Source: a virus. From it: a DNA stretch of 54,920 bases. Location: the IMG/VR virus record IMGVR_UViG_3300025410_000024, positions 1-54,920 of that record. One strand, given 5' to 3'. A model generated the notes under the pieces. It did not search any database and was not told where the DNA came from. It saw only the letters and a program-made list of their open reading frames with translations. Each line of letters opens with the position of its first letter. The stretch's first letter is position 1. The position numbers and the translations under genes were made by a program. Shown in pieces: positions 26,602 to 34,745 of this stretch.

Positions 26602-27306
26602 TTACTTGATTTCTACTTCTCGAATAATTTCTTTTACCAATGCAACGTCTGCAGGTACTTCTTTAAATCGTTTCATCCAGAAAGGAACATCAAATGCCGG
26701 AGCAATCATATCTAATTGCTCGTCGCTCATTTTATTAATCATTGATTGTCCCATAGTACTGTTTAATATAACCCAGGGACTGACACGACCATTTAAAATA
26801 TCGTGCACGGCTTTATTTAAACTAACATAGTTGAAGTAATGATTAAATTCTGCGTTGTGATCATCTGCCCATTCCATCATTGTCTGAATACTACGCTGTA
26901 CTGCTGACTCAACTGGTTCTTGTTTAATCATATCATATAGATATGTTTCATATAACTCATCTCTACACCAGTGATCTAATTTTACTCCGCTCTTAATCAC
27001 AAACTCAACAAATTTTTCTGGATACAACGGATTAACATTATTAAGAAAACTACCAAATTTTACAAAGGCATTATAGTAAGCAGTATCACAAAATTCTTTG
27101 TATGTCTTAGGCTTCTTATGGCCACTTAGATACCAAAATCTATTAAAGGCCATAAATCCTGCCTGGACACGTTTTTCGTTTTCTTGTAACGCTCTTCTTT
27201 TCTTTTCACACATATGAGCAACAAGAGTTTTTTCGTGCATAAAACTCTTACCGCAATGTAAACATTGATTAGGTTGTTCCACTAGTGTTATCACTGGTTT
27301 ATCCAA
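26602..27306 (-). CDS. Zinc-finger protein, hypothetical, 234 aa
   Basis: Residues 14-33 are a C2H2-type finger (CLHCGKSFMHEKTLVAHMC). The rest is helical, with FMAFNRFWYLSGHKKPKT and CRDELYETYLYDMIKQEPVE. The start appears to be TTG at 27306; a GTG five codons later is possible. I know proteins of this kind in cyanophage-like phages as hypotheticals, often near replication genes. A DNA- or RNA-binding regulator is plausible. Confidence 0.7.
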   Translation of the reverse strand: MDKPVITLVEQPNQCLHCGKSFMHEKTLVAHMCEKKRRALQENEKRVQAGFMAFNRFWYLSGHKKPKTYKEFCDTAYYNAFVKFGSFLNNVNPLYPEKFVEFVIKSGVKLDHWCRDELYETYLYDMIKQEPVESAVQRSIQTMMEWADDHNAEFNHYFNYVSLNKAVHDILNGRVSPWVILNSTMGQSMINKMSDEQLDMIAPAFDVPFWMKRFKEVPADVALVKEIIREVEIK

Positions 27307-27464
27307 TCTTTTCCGTAGTTTTCTACTATCCTTAATGTATGTTCGGAGAATAATTTTGTTTCAACTAAAATATTATTTTCATATAATTCGATAAGATATT
27401 TTCCGCCATCGCCTTTGACAATAGCAAGTTTATTATCTTTTACAAATTGAGCTAATTCATTCAT
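27291..27464 (-). CDS. Hypothetical protein, 57 aa
   Basis: I start at the ATG at 27464 because it follows AAAGGAAAGAAT; the longer frame would overlap the previous gene. The small alpha/beta protein (LAQFVKDNKLAIVKGDGGKY, then LIELYENNILVETKLFSEH) overlaps the genes on both sides (8 and 16 bases). No family is recognised. Confidence 0.65.
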   Translation of the reverse strand: MNELAQFVKDNKLAIVKGDGGKYLIELYENNILVETKLFSEHTLRIVENYGKDWINQ

Positions 27465-27921
27465 ATTCTTTCCTTTGTTTTTTATCAAAGCCCATTTTGT
27501 CAAATAGTTCGTCTCTATCTTTTTTATCCATCATTGCTGCCAACATTTTAATTTCATCCATCTTCATAGCAGGATAAAGTTCACATAATAATTTTTCAAT
27601 CTTGTTGGCTTTTTCTTTTTTTCCTGCGGCAAGATATGGGTGGAACGTTGATATTCCTGCTCCTGTGGCCGCAAATAATTTCCATAACAATGCTTTATGA
27701 TTTTTACTTAATTCCCAGTGATTCTTATTAACACATTCGTTGGTCATTTCTAAAAACCATTCTTGGATATCTCTATCCCCTTGAACGTTAGATGTGTACC
27801 TCATTAGAATATATGGACTAAACGCTTTCTTTTCTTCGTCGGTGAGATTATCATAAAAACTATAATTTTTATGATCCACTGCATTTAATTCTCGTTTAAT
27901 ATCAAGTTTTGCTGTTGCCAT
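27457..27921 (-). CDS. gp62: Putative clamp-loader small subunit (T4 gp62-like), 154 aa
   Basis: The layout resembles gp62 of T4-like phages: SPYILMRYTSNV (equivalent to the YxxFMVNxxLS segment), EMTNECVNKNHWELSKNHK, and LLWKLFAATG followed by a Lys-rich stretch (AAGKKEKANKIEKLL). Its length (154) fits the shorter gp62 forms outside the coliphages (T4 187). With gp44 (not in this window) it would load the sliding clamp gp45. The match is by pattern only. Confidence 0.5.
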   Translation of the reverse strand: MATAKLDIKRELNAVDHKNYSFYDNLTDEEKKAFSPYILMRYTSNVQGDRDIQEWFLEMTNECVNKNHWELSKNHKALLWKLFAATGAGISTFHPYLAAGKKEKANKIEKLLCELYPAMKMDEIKMLAAMMDKKDRDELFDKMGFDKKQRKEYE

Positions 27922-28165
27922 GTTTGTCTTCGTATTCTTTACTGAGCTTATATATTATTATACACTGATCCAACGCCTTTTGTATAGACTCATTGGTCTC
28001 AGAAGCAATTAACACATCATTCCATAATTCTCTGGTAGCTTGTTTTTTAATTTTGTTTAGATCTAACCCGATTATTATTCTATTAAGACTACCTGGTTCT
28101 CGAGCGTATATATGTGCGCCATCATTTTCATAGATATAAGAAATGTTAGGGTTAAGTTGTCCCAT
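27902..28165 (-). CDS. Hypothetical protein, 87 aa (paralogue of 28471-28674)
   Basis: The C-terminal half, LWNDVLIASETNESIQKALD followed by IIYKLSKEYE, parallels LWGEIRRAARTNPALHEALE and IIYHLSKE in the gene at 28471-28674. The two therefore look like duplicated copies on either side of the zinc-ribbon gene. Overlaps of 20 and 14 bases with its neighbours suggest coupled translation. Function unknown. Confidence 0.7.
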   Translation of the reverse strand: MGQLNPNISYIYENDGAHIYAREPGSLNRIIIGLDLNKIKKQATRELWNDVLIASETNESIQKALDQCIIIYKLSKEYEDKHGNSKT

Positions 28166-28469
28166 CTTCGTGATCCTTAGTTGGTGGTAGACCGTTGCTA
28201 TGTTTATCTGTAGTCTTTTCTACATCCTGAAATAAACGTTTTTCTTGTACAGTAAGTTTATCCTTGTGTGTTTTACGAGGATTTCCGCAAAGATAACAAT
28301 CCGGATTTCCGCAATCCATTGCGTGATGTTTAACTAATCTATGCGGCTCTTTGATATTTTGTTGATCAAAATGATTATTAGACTTAGCAATTTTTACTTG
28401 CTTGTTTATGGCATTTGTATCTTTATGTCTACGGGTAGAGTTTTTAATTTTATCGTCTTCGGTACTCAT
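28152..28469 (-). CDS. Small zinc-ribbon-like protein, 105 aa
   Basis: ATG at 28469 after AAGGAATAAT. Residues 45-72 (HRLVKHHAMDCGNPDCYLCG, then NPRK) contain C-x4-C-x2-C plus His residues, a likely metal site. This HHA-DCGNP-C--CGNPR pattern is strongly conserved in cyanophage-like T4 phages. Both ends are charged and disordered. The function is unknown. Confidence 0.8.
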   Translation of the reverse strand: MSTEDDKIKNSTRRHKDTNAINKQVKIAKSNNHFDQQNIKEPHRLVKHHAMDCGNPDCYLCGNPRKTHKDKLTVQEKRLFQDVEKTTDKHSNGLPPTKDHEDGTT

Positions 28470-28470
28470 A

Positions 28471-28674
28471 TTATTCCTTGCTAAGGTGATATATTATTTT
28501 AGCACGTTCTAGTGCTTCGTGTAAAGCAGGATTGGTTCGAGCGGCGCGACGTATCTCTCCCCATAATTTATCTTCCATTATATGTTCTTGTAATGAACGT
28601 CCATTGGGAGTTCTACTATCATACTCAGGATTTCCTGGCAATTTGATATTTTCGGTAAAATTAATTGTAGCCAT
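28471..28674 (-). CDS. Hypothetical protein, 67 aa (paralogue of 27902-28165)
   Basis: I start at the ATG at 28674, one base after the stop of the preceding gene (TAAAATG); the upstream start has no support. The C-terminal helix pair (LWGEIRRAARTNPALHEALE) is shared with the gene at 27902-28165. Function unknown. Confidence 0.7.
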   Translation of the reverse strand: MATINFTENIKLPGNPEYDSRTPNGRSLQEHIMEDKLWGEIRRAARTNPALHEALERAKIIYHLSKE

Positions 28675-28675
28675 T

Positions 28676-29179
28676 TTACCAACATTTTGTATAGTCGACA
28701 ATTTCACTTTGACGACTTACTTCTTTAACAAAATATGCACAGGTAGGTTTAGGTCCAGGATGTAACGGAGTACATAATAGTTGACCTGGTCGCATTTTTG
28801 GAAAATACCATTTAACATCTTGATAAACATCGATGATATCTATATCTAAAAATTCAGGTCTAAATCCACTTAATGGATTAAAACAAAAAGTTTTAAATCC
28901 TCGATCATTTAGACTTGTCAAAGGAAGTACTTCCATATCAGGACCTTCTGGATCACCGACAATTGTACACCAATCAAGAGGCATTGTTAATTCGTATGTA
29001 CCTATTCTTAGAACCACAGCAGGTCCTGTAAAACTTTCTAAAAATATCAAAGGAACAAAAAAGTGATCAGGATTTTGGTTATCACTGTTATCTAACACAG
29101 CAAATCTTAAATCTTCAGTTATTTCATCTGGCAATTCATTAAGACTAAATGTCTTATCTTCTAACGTTAAAATTTGCAT
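28676..29179 (-). CDS. Conserved hypothetical protein, 167 aa
   Basis: A beta-rich protein with Pro/Gly loops: LPLDWCTIVGDPEGPDMEVL-like centre, FCFNPLSGFRPEFLDIDIID, and MRPGQLLCTPLHPGPKPTCA. It is conserved next to uvsW in T4-like marine phages as far as I recall, without a function. Its first base is shared with the last base of uvsW. Confidence 0.75.
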   Translation of the reverse strand: MQILTLEDKTFSLNELPDEITEDLRFAVLDNSDNQNPDHFFVPLIFLESFTGPAVVLRIGTYELTMPLDWCTIVGDPEGPDMEVLPLTSLNDRGFKTFCFNPLSGFRPEFLDIDIIDVYQDVKWYFPKMRPGQLLCTPLHPGPKPTCAYFVKEVSRQSEIVDYTKCW

Positions 29180-30639
29180 TATATATATTTTACCTTTTCG
29201 ATTGTGAATGGATACTTCGCTTCTTTATAAAACTTCTTCCTCTCTGTAAGATGCCTCTTTGCATATTTCGTAGACGCGGTGAGGTCCCAGATTTGTACAA
29301 AGTCTTTGTCCTCTGCTTTTCTAATGCCCCGCCCAATGCTTTGTATAACTCGTGTAAAGCTCTTTCCGGATTCCAACATAACCAAATTAAAAATGCGAGG
29401 GATATTAATACCCACAGCGGCCACACCGTAAGTCGCCACAATAATCTTATTATCCACAATTTTAATTTCATCGTATTCTTCTTTCCTATCTTTGGTTTTG
29501 ACCTTGCCTGAAATAAACACACTGTCGTTTAACTTTTCTTTTAGGAACTCACCGCTTTCGATTCTATCAACTAATACCAATGTATTTCCACTTTCTGCAA
29601 TAGTATTGATCAGTGTAGACAAGTATAACATACGATCCTTGTCAGTTACAAGATATTTTAATTCCTCTGCGTAACTTCCAAACTCTTTCCATTCAGCAGT
29701 TTGTATAATATTAACGTGGCAATTACTTAAAATTCCTTTTTCTTGTAATTCGTGCGCTTTTACACGATGAACAACTTCTCCCAAACTTGCTCTAAGACTT
29801 TGAAATTCGTGATCAGCTTTAGGTACAGTTCCTGTTAATCCCCAACGTATAGGAGTATTTGCTAAATTTTTAGTTAATAGATTTTTTAATACATCTGCCT
29901 TGGCCATATGTACTTCATCGACCATTACACAATTTACACCATCTAATAATTCTGCTAATGTTAATAGTTCTTCATCACTAATTTCTTTGGATTTTTTATC
30001 TAATATATTCAAACTTTGCCAGGTACAAATTGTATGAGTTTTATCAAGATTTTTTCTGTCACCATAGTATACACCTACATCTAACCCGCAATTAATAAAA
30101 TCCTCTTCGGTTTGTTCCACTAGACTCTTGTTAGGAACTATGGTTACAGTTCGACCATATTTTTCACAGATTTTTGCCAAAGTTGCAGTAGTAATTGTCT
30201 TACCAAACCCTGTGGCAATTTCTTGAATGCATTGAGGATTTTCTAAAAATTTATTAATCACCTCTACCTGATCGTCTCTAAGACGAATTGATTCACCAGC
30301 ATATCTATGTCCTTCTGGCCAAGTTTTTTCTCCCCAGAAATCTTCAGAAATTGTATCAAATTGTAAACTAGTTGGATTTCTTAGATCTTCAAATTCTATG
30401 TAATAATTTCTTTCCTCTAGATATTCTAACACCTGAGGTAACATAGAAAGGTATGTAGTTCCACCAATTCCAAAGAAACTCACAGTTCCGTCCCATCGAC
30501 CTAATTTATAAGCAGGTCTATACCTAGCTGTAGGATCTTCATATTTGAATTTCTTGACCAAGGATTTGCGAGTGTCAAGATCTAAATTTTCAATCTTAAC
30601 ATTAACTTCGTCTTTGATTATAAGTTTTGCAGTAGCCAA
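29179..30639 (-). CDS. uvsW: UvsW-like SF2 helicase, 486 aa
   Basis: The start is TTG (30639), 5 bases after AAGGAA. Motif I is ATGFGKT (142-148), motif II is VDEVH (about 237-241), motif III LTGT (about 267), and motif VI QSIGRGIRK. The length is near T4 UvsW (503). UvsW unwinds branched DNA (R-loops, Holliday junctions, stalled forks) and drives the switch from origin- to recombination-dependent replication. It overlaps the HARP-like gene upstream by 22 bases, which suggests the two act together. Confidence 0.9.
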   Translation of the reverse strand: MATAKLIIKDEVNVKIENLDLDTRKSLVKKFKYEDPTARYRPAYKLGRWDGTVSFFGIGGTTYLSMLPQVLEYLEERNYYIEFEDLRNPTSLQFDTISEDFWGEKTWPEGHRYAGESIRLRDDQVEVINKFLENPQCIQEIATGFGKTITTATLAKICEKYGRTVTIVPNKSLVEQTEEDFINCGLDVGVYYGDRKNLDKTHTICTWQSLNILDKKSKEISDEELLTLAELLDGVNCVMVDEVHMAKADVLKNLLTKNLANTPIRWGLTGTVPKADHEFQSLRASLGEVVHRVKAHELQEKGILSNCHVNIIQTAEWKEFGSYAEELKYLVTDKDRMLYLSTLINTIAESGNTLVLVDRIESGEFLKEKLNDSVFISGKVKTKDRKEEYDEIKIVDNKIIVATYGVAAVGINIPRIFNLVMLESGKSFTRVIQSIGRGIRKAEDKDFVQIWDLTASTKYAKRHLTERKKFYKEAKYPFTIEKVKYI

Positions 30640-31811
30640 TTAAATTCCTTGTTTTCTATTTTTTCTGAAAAATATATTACATTTTGGTGATTTGCTATAT
30701 AATTTTTAATGGTATAATGGACATTATTAACTCCAAAATTAATCACAGTATTAAATTTTAATTTTGATTTTAATAACGGTTTTGGAATCTTACTGCTTAT
30801 AAAAACAACTTCAGTATTATTAGTTATAGGAGAATTCAAATTATTTTCTTTAACAAAATCATTGAATTTTTTACCATTTTCTGAAGGTAATCTAAACATA
30901 ACACTCATTTTGTCATTGTCGATTCCTGCATTTTTTAAAAAACCAACAGCCTGTTCTAATTTTTGTAATTCAGTGCCACCTGGTATAATTATTATACAAG
31001 GTCTTAGAAATTTAATAAAATCTGATAGCTCAGAAATAGGGTAAATTTCTGAATTTATATACATTTTTTCATTGGGTGATGATTTTAAAAAAGATCGAAC
31101 CAATGGATTAACTTTTTCACTATCGATGTGCGCAGATACATTTTCGTCCCAGGTAAAAATTCCATATTTTCTTGCTTCGAATACTGCCTCTAATATATCT
31201 GTACTTTGTAATTCTGGAATATTTTCAGAAATATTGATGTATTTTAATTTTTTATTATCAATTACTAACATAGGAATATAATTCTCTATGTTCGTTAAAA
31301 TTTTAGAAATGTTATTGGAATATCTAGATAACTCTTCATCGAGTTGAAAATTTTCAGTCTTGGCAAAATGTGTTAAGAACAATAAATTGTTTTCAGTTAA
31401 TGAAAAAATCCAGGCTTTTTTGTCTCTATCCCAAGAAAAATGATCTAATGATTTTTTATTTCCTTTAATAATTTTAATGTAGTCTTCATTAAACGGAAAT
31501 TCGACTTTTACAATTTTATTGTATACAGCATTCGATATGATCGACATTCTTTTAATACTAGATATCGAACGTAAAGGCAGTTTATATATAGGATTATCTA
31601 AGAAATTATCAATATTGGTGTTGAAATTTGTGGTCAATAAGTTTTTGTATCTTCGTAGAATTATTAGGGCGTAGTTTCCCTGTTTTTCAGTGAATCCTTT
31701 ACCTTGCAATATTTGATTAGAAAAACTTGATACTAGATTTTTATCATTTGTATTAAGAATTTTATCTAATATGTAAGATAATTTTATAATTAAATCTTCT
31801 ACTGTTGACAT
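30618..31811 (-). CDS. HARP-like protein preceding uvsW, 397 aa
   Basis: Residues about 90-140 (NKIVKVEFPFNEDYIKIIKG, then HFSWDRDKKAWIFSLTENN) resemble the HARP motif of SMARCAL1-type annealing helicases (V-FPYN--I---K, then WD---KAW-F-L-). No Walker motif is present, so it is not itself a helicase. The C-terminal 150 residues look like a degenerate RecA-type domain (CIIIIPGGTELQKLEQAVGF, then TEVVFISSKI). It is AT-rich, Asn/Ile/Lys-rich and overlaps uvsW by 22 bases. A DNA-branch-binding partner of UvsW is a reasonable inference. Confidence 0.55.
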   Translation of the reverse strand: MSTVEDLIIKLSYILDKILNTNDKNLVSSFSNQILQGKGFTEKQGNYALIILRRYKNLLTTNFNTNIDNFLDNPIYKLPLRSISSIKRMSIISNAVYNKIVKVEFPFNEDYIKIIKGNKKSLDHFSWDRDKKAWIFSLTENNLLFLTHFAKTENFQLDEELSRYSNNISKILTNIENYIPMLVIDNKKLKYINISENIPELQSTDILEAVFEARKYGIFTWDENVSAHIDSEKVNPLVRSFLKSSPNEKMYINSEIYPISELSDFIKFLRPCIIIIPGGTELQKLEQAVGFLKNAGIDNDKMSVMFRLPSENGKKFNDFVKENNLNSPITNNTEVVFISSKIPKPLLKSKLKFNTVINFGVNNVHYTIKNYIANHQNVIYFSEKIENKEFNWLLQNL

Positions 31812-31827
31812 AAGTTATATTATACAT

Positions 31828-32283
31828 TCAAAGTGTAATATCTTCAAGCCCTGCGGCTCTTAATTTAATAATATTGCTTAATTGCCATTGTTTAATATCC
31901 AGGCCTTTAATTATACCTAGCCATTGATTGCGGAGCATAGCAAATTCATTGATAATTTTTTCCATATCGACAACATCTGCTTCACCTTCGACATATTTTT
32001 CACAATCTCTACTACTCAACGCACGTTGATAGTTTTCTAGATATTTTCTGAAGGCTTTGGATTTAACACGCCGAAGCTCGATATTCAAATATTCAAGAAC
32101 TGCTTCGATCTCCTGTAATTGATTAAATCGTTGTTCAACAATGCCAGGCAAGGCCGCTGAAGATTTCTCTACGTTTCCGTAAATTTTTACTTCTTTGCGG
32201 GCCTCTTCTAGCTCGTTGTAAAAGTGATCTAAACAATTTGGAAGATGTGCTATGTCTTTACTGACTTTAGCATACCAACTCAT
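31828..32283 (-). CDS. uvsY: UvsY-like recombination mediator, 151 aa
   Basis: Helical protein of the right size (T4 UvsY 137 aa). It has RKYLENYQRALSSRDCEKYV followed by EGEADVVDMEKIINEF, and a C-terminal helix WQLSNIIKLRAAGLED, as in UvsY of T4-like phages. UvsY loads UvsX onto gp32-covered single-stranded DNA. It lies two genes behind uvsX and abuts the acidic small gene (1-base overlap), the usual order. Confidence 0.65.
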   Translation of the reverse strand: MSWYAKVSKDIAHLPNCLDHFYNELEEARKEVKIYGNVEKSSAALPGIVEQRFNQLQEIEAVLEYLNIELRRVKSKAFRKYLENYQRALSSRDCEKYVEGEADVVDMEKIINEFAMLRNQWLGIIKGLDIKQWQLSNIIKLRAAGLEDITL

Positions 32284-32540
32284 TAATAGTCCTCGTCGGC
32301 TTCGTCAAAATCCCAATTATCTTCTTCGTCCTCATCGCTTTCATCGCGATTTTCATCAAGAACAAGATTAATTGCAGTATCTAAACTAGCATCATACCCG
32401 GTTAATCCTTCAAGTGTGGTTAACTCAATATCTTTACTAAGTAAAAAATCTACATAATGACTTGCGGCTGTGTCTTTTGCTTTTTCTGAGATATATTCTT
32501 TAAATAGATCCCAAGTTTCGATAATTAGATCTTCTTCCAT
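32283..32540 (-). CDS. Acidic protein between uvsX and uvsY, 85 aa
   Basis: Residues 1-55 are helical (MEEDLIIETWDLFKEYISEK, then LTTLEGLTGYDASLDTAINL). The last 25 residues are nearly all Asp/Glu (ENRDESDEDEEDNWDFDEAD). A small gene with the same start and position is conserved in cyanophage-like phages. The acidic tail resembles that of single-strand-binding proteins and may compete for UvsX or gp32. The function is unknown. Confidence 0.75.
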   Translation of the reverse strand: MEEDLIIETWDLFKEYISEKAKDTAASHYVDFLLSKDIELTTLEGLTGYDASLDTAINLVLDENRDESDEDEEDNWDFDEADEDY

Positions 32541-32542
32541 TA

Positions 32543-33598
32543 TTATTCCTCAATTTCCTCAAGAGTTGATACGCTAGGAGTAAATGCAGATTCGTCCCAT
32601 TCAGACATAATAACCATTAGTTTGTCTTCTGTCCAATTTTTACGGAATTCTGCAGATATTTCGCCTGTCTTCTTACTTATATATTGTAACTTATTTCCGC
32701 TCTTTGTCAAGACGCCCATTTTCTCAAATAAATCAACTAACCCAGAAGTAGGAGCCATACCTGTTGAATAAGGAATTTTAACCTGTACTGTTTCAAACGG
32801 TTTAGCATACCGAGTTTTCATAACTTTACAGGCACTACGAATACCTAATACATCACTGACTTTATTGCCGTCTTCGTCTTCTTTTAGTTTGAGTTTTTTC
32901 ATTGCAACAACAATACTAGATGCATAGACAAATCCTTGTCCACCGCTAATTTTATCGTCTGGATCAAACATATCTTGTGAAGCGTAAGTATGATTTGTAC
33001 AAACCATACCGACATTGTAACTACCAAACATATTAACACAGTTGCGAACAAGTGCTGTAAGTGCTTTAGGTTTACGACCCATATCACCTTTCAAATCACC
33101 TGCTTCGAACTGATTAATATCAGTAGGAGTAAGTAACATACCCAATGAATCTATAACAAATAACACCTTAGGGCGATCAGTTGGATCCATTGTTTTGTAC
33201 TCTGACATAAATTCGTGAATAGTTTTAGCTACATCATCGATCATTGCCATATTAAGTTTTAGAAGTTTATCATCGGCTGTATCTACTCCTAAATCTTTTA
33301 ACCACTTTTCATCGAGTGCATTTTCGGAATCAATTAAGATTGTAAAAATACCTTGCTCTTGAGCGTGTTTAATAATATTACCAGAACAGATATAACTTTT
33401 ACCTGCTCCGGATTCACCTGCAAAAACTGTTACCTTACCAAGAGGAACTCCCCTAAAGAAGTCCCCTGATATAAGATAGTTTAGTGCATAGTTGCCAGTT
33501 GAGATCCAATCAGTTGGATCATTGAATCCAATTCCTAAGCCATCAATACTTTTAGTGATAGACTTACGGAACTTTGAAATATCAAAGCTCTTTGTCAT
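32543..33598 (-). CDS. uvsX: UvsX RecA-like recombinase, 351 aa
   Basis: Walker A is GESGAGKS (61-68), Walker B is VLFVIDSLGML (about 141-151), and the DNA-binding loop region includes GDLKGDMGRKPKALTALVRN. HTYASQDMFDPDDKISGGQG is typical of UvsX. ATG follows CTAAGGAGATAGACT. It performs strand exchange in recombination-dependent replication, with uvsY and gp32 as neighbours. T4 UvsX is 391 aa. Confidence 0.95.
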   Translation of the reverse strand: MTKSFDISKFRKSITKSIDGLGIGFNDPTDWISTGNYALNYLISGDFFRGVPLGKVTVFAGESGAGKSYICSGNIIKHAQEQGIFTILIDSENALDEKWLKDLGVDTADDKLLKLNMAMIDDVAKTIHEFMSEYKTMDPTDRPKVLFVIDSLGMLLTPTDINQFEAGDLKGDMGRKPKALTALVRNCVNMFGSYNVGMVCTNHTYASQDMFDPDDKISGGQGFVYASSIVVAMKKLKLKEDEDGNKVSDVLGIRSACKVMKTRYAKPFETVQVKIPYSTGMAPTSGLVDLFEKMGVLTKSGNKLQYISKKTGEISAEFRKNWTEDKLMVIMSEWDESAFTPSVSTLEEIEE

Positions 33599-33609
33599 AG
33601 TCTATCTCC

Positions 33610-34611
33610 TTAGTTTGATTGACGTTTACGAATCATTGCAATAATGTCTGCGGCACGACTTGAAGCATCGCCACCAGCTGATGCAGGTGCAGATGTTGTT
33701 GGTGTCAGCTCAGCATCAAATGGTGCAACTTCATCTTCATCTACTGTTGTTGGAGCAGGTGCAGATGCTTTAGCAGGTGCAGGTGCTGGTGTGTTTGTAG
33801 TCGAACCTGTTGCTTGTCCACTACCGCCCATTCCTGCTGGTTTGAAATATTGTCCCCAACGGTCCATATCAAATGCTTCGCCATCTACTGATGCTTCGAA
33901 CATTTCTTTCATAACCTTGAGTTCTACTTCGCCTGGTTTCTTTGGCAAAAAGTCTGATAAATTAAACAAACCATATTGCTCAATTGCGGCTTTTTCTGCA
34001 TCACTTAGTGCACGTTCACGACGAGCCCAGGTTGATGTAGAATAATCAGCATATCCACCTTTAGATGTTTTTGCAATCTTGAAATCTAAACCACGCAAAT
34101 AGTCTGTTGGCAATTCTTCAATCTCACTATCCATTAGTGCATTTTTAACAATGTTAAAAATTTGACTACCAATGATAAATCTACGAATTGGATTTGCTGG
34201 AGTTTGGTCTTCTTGTAATTTTCCATCAACTACAAAGCCTTGGAACAAATAAGATTTTTTCTTCCAGTATTTACGACCCATATCTTCTAAAGATTTATCC
34301 TTAAACCAAGGACGTACTTCTGTTAAGATTGGACAAGTCTCTCCCCACATTTCCATACAAGGAACTTGTACAAATGATGGTTTGCTGTTTGTATCACCTT
34401 TGATTCCGGCGAATGGTAACTTAATTAAGTTACGTTCTTGCCAAAAGAAAGTGTTGTTTGTGTTACCATCTGGTAAGAATCTAACTGTAGTTGTTGATCC
34501 TTCTGGAGCATTCCAGTGAGGGTAAATTGCGTTGTCTCCACCGCCCGTGCTACCGGTGTTTTGTTGAGATGATGCTTGAAGTTTTGCGCGAATTTCTGCT
34601 AAAGTTGCCAT
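33610..34611 (-). CDS. gp32: Single-stranded DNA-binding protein (gp32-like), 333 aa
   Basis: The N-terminal LAST-like Lys/Arg-Ser/Thr segment (IRAKLQASSQQ) precedes a core with HWNAPEGSTTTVRFLPDG, and the metal/ssDNA segment CMEMWGETCPILTEV. The C-terminal part is acidic, with an Ala/Pro/Thr linker (TNTPAPAPAKASAPAPT), then FDAEL and a short basic end. T4 gp32 has 301 aa. It coats single-stranded DNA and organises replication and recombination. ATG lies after TTAAGGAAAAACATT. Confidence 0.95.
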   Translation of the reverse strand: MATLAEIRAKLQASSQQNTGSTGGGDNAIYPHWNAPEGSTTTVRFLPDGNTNNTFFWQERNLIKLPFAGIKGDTNSKPSFVQVPCMEMWGETCPILTEVRPWFKDKSLEDMGRKYWKKKSYLFQGFVVDGKLQEDQTPANPIRRFIIGSQIFNIVKNALMDSEIEELPTDYLRGLDFKIAKTSKGGYADYSTSTWARRERALSDAEKAAIEQYGLFNLSDFLPKKPGEVELKVMKEMFEASVDGEAFDMDRWGQYFKPAGMGGSGQATGSTTNTPAPAPAKASAPAPTTVDEDEVAPFDAELTPTTSAPASAGGDASSRAADIIAMIRKRQSN

Positions 34612-34673
34612 AATGTTTTTCCTTAATAAATGTAATTTTATGTGCCATTCCTTTAAAGCCCACTGACTAAAAA

Positions 34674-34710
34674 GAAAAAGTGCATATAGTTAACTATACG
34701 CACTTTTATT
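34674..34710 (-). terminator. Terminator after the 811-aa gene (- strand)
   Basis: AAAAGTGC (34676-34683) pairs with GCACTTTT (34700-34707), with an inner stem TATAG/CTATA. On the - strand it is followed by CTTTTTCTTTTT. It separates the gene at 34746-37181 from gene 32. Confidence 0.75.
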
Positions 34711-34745
34711 TATTATTACAACCTAAAAGGTGTTTATAATATGGG

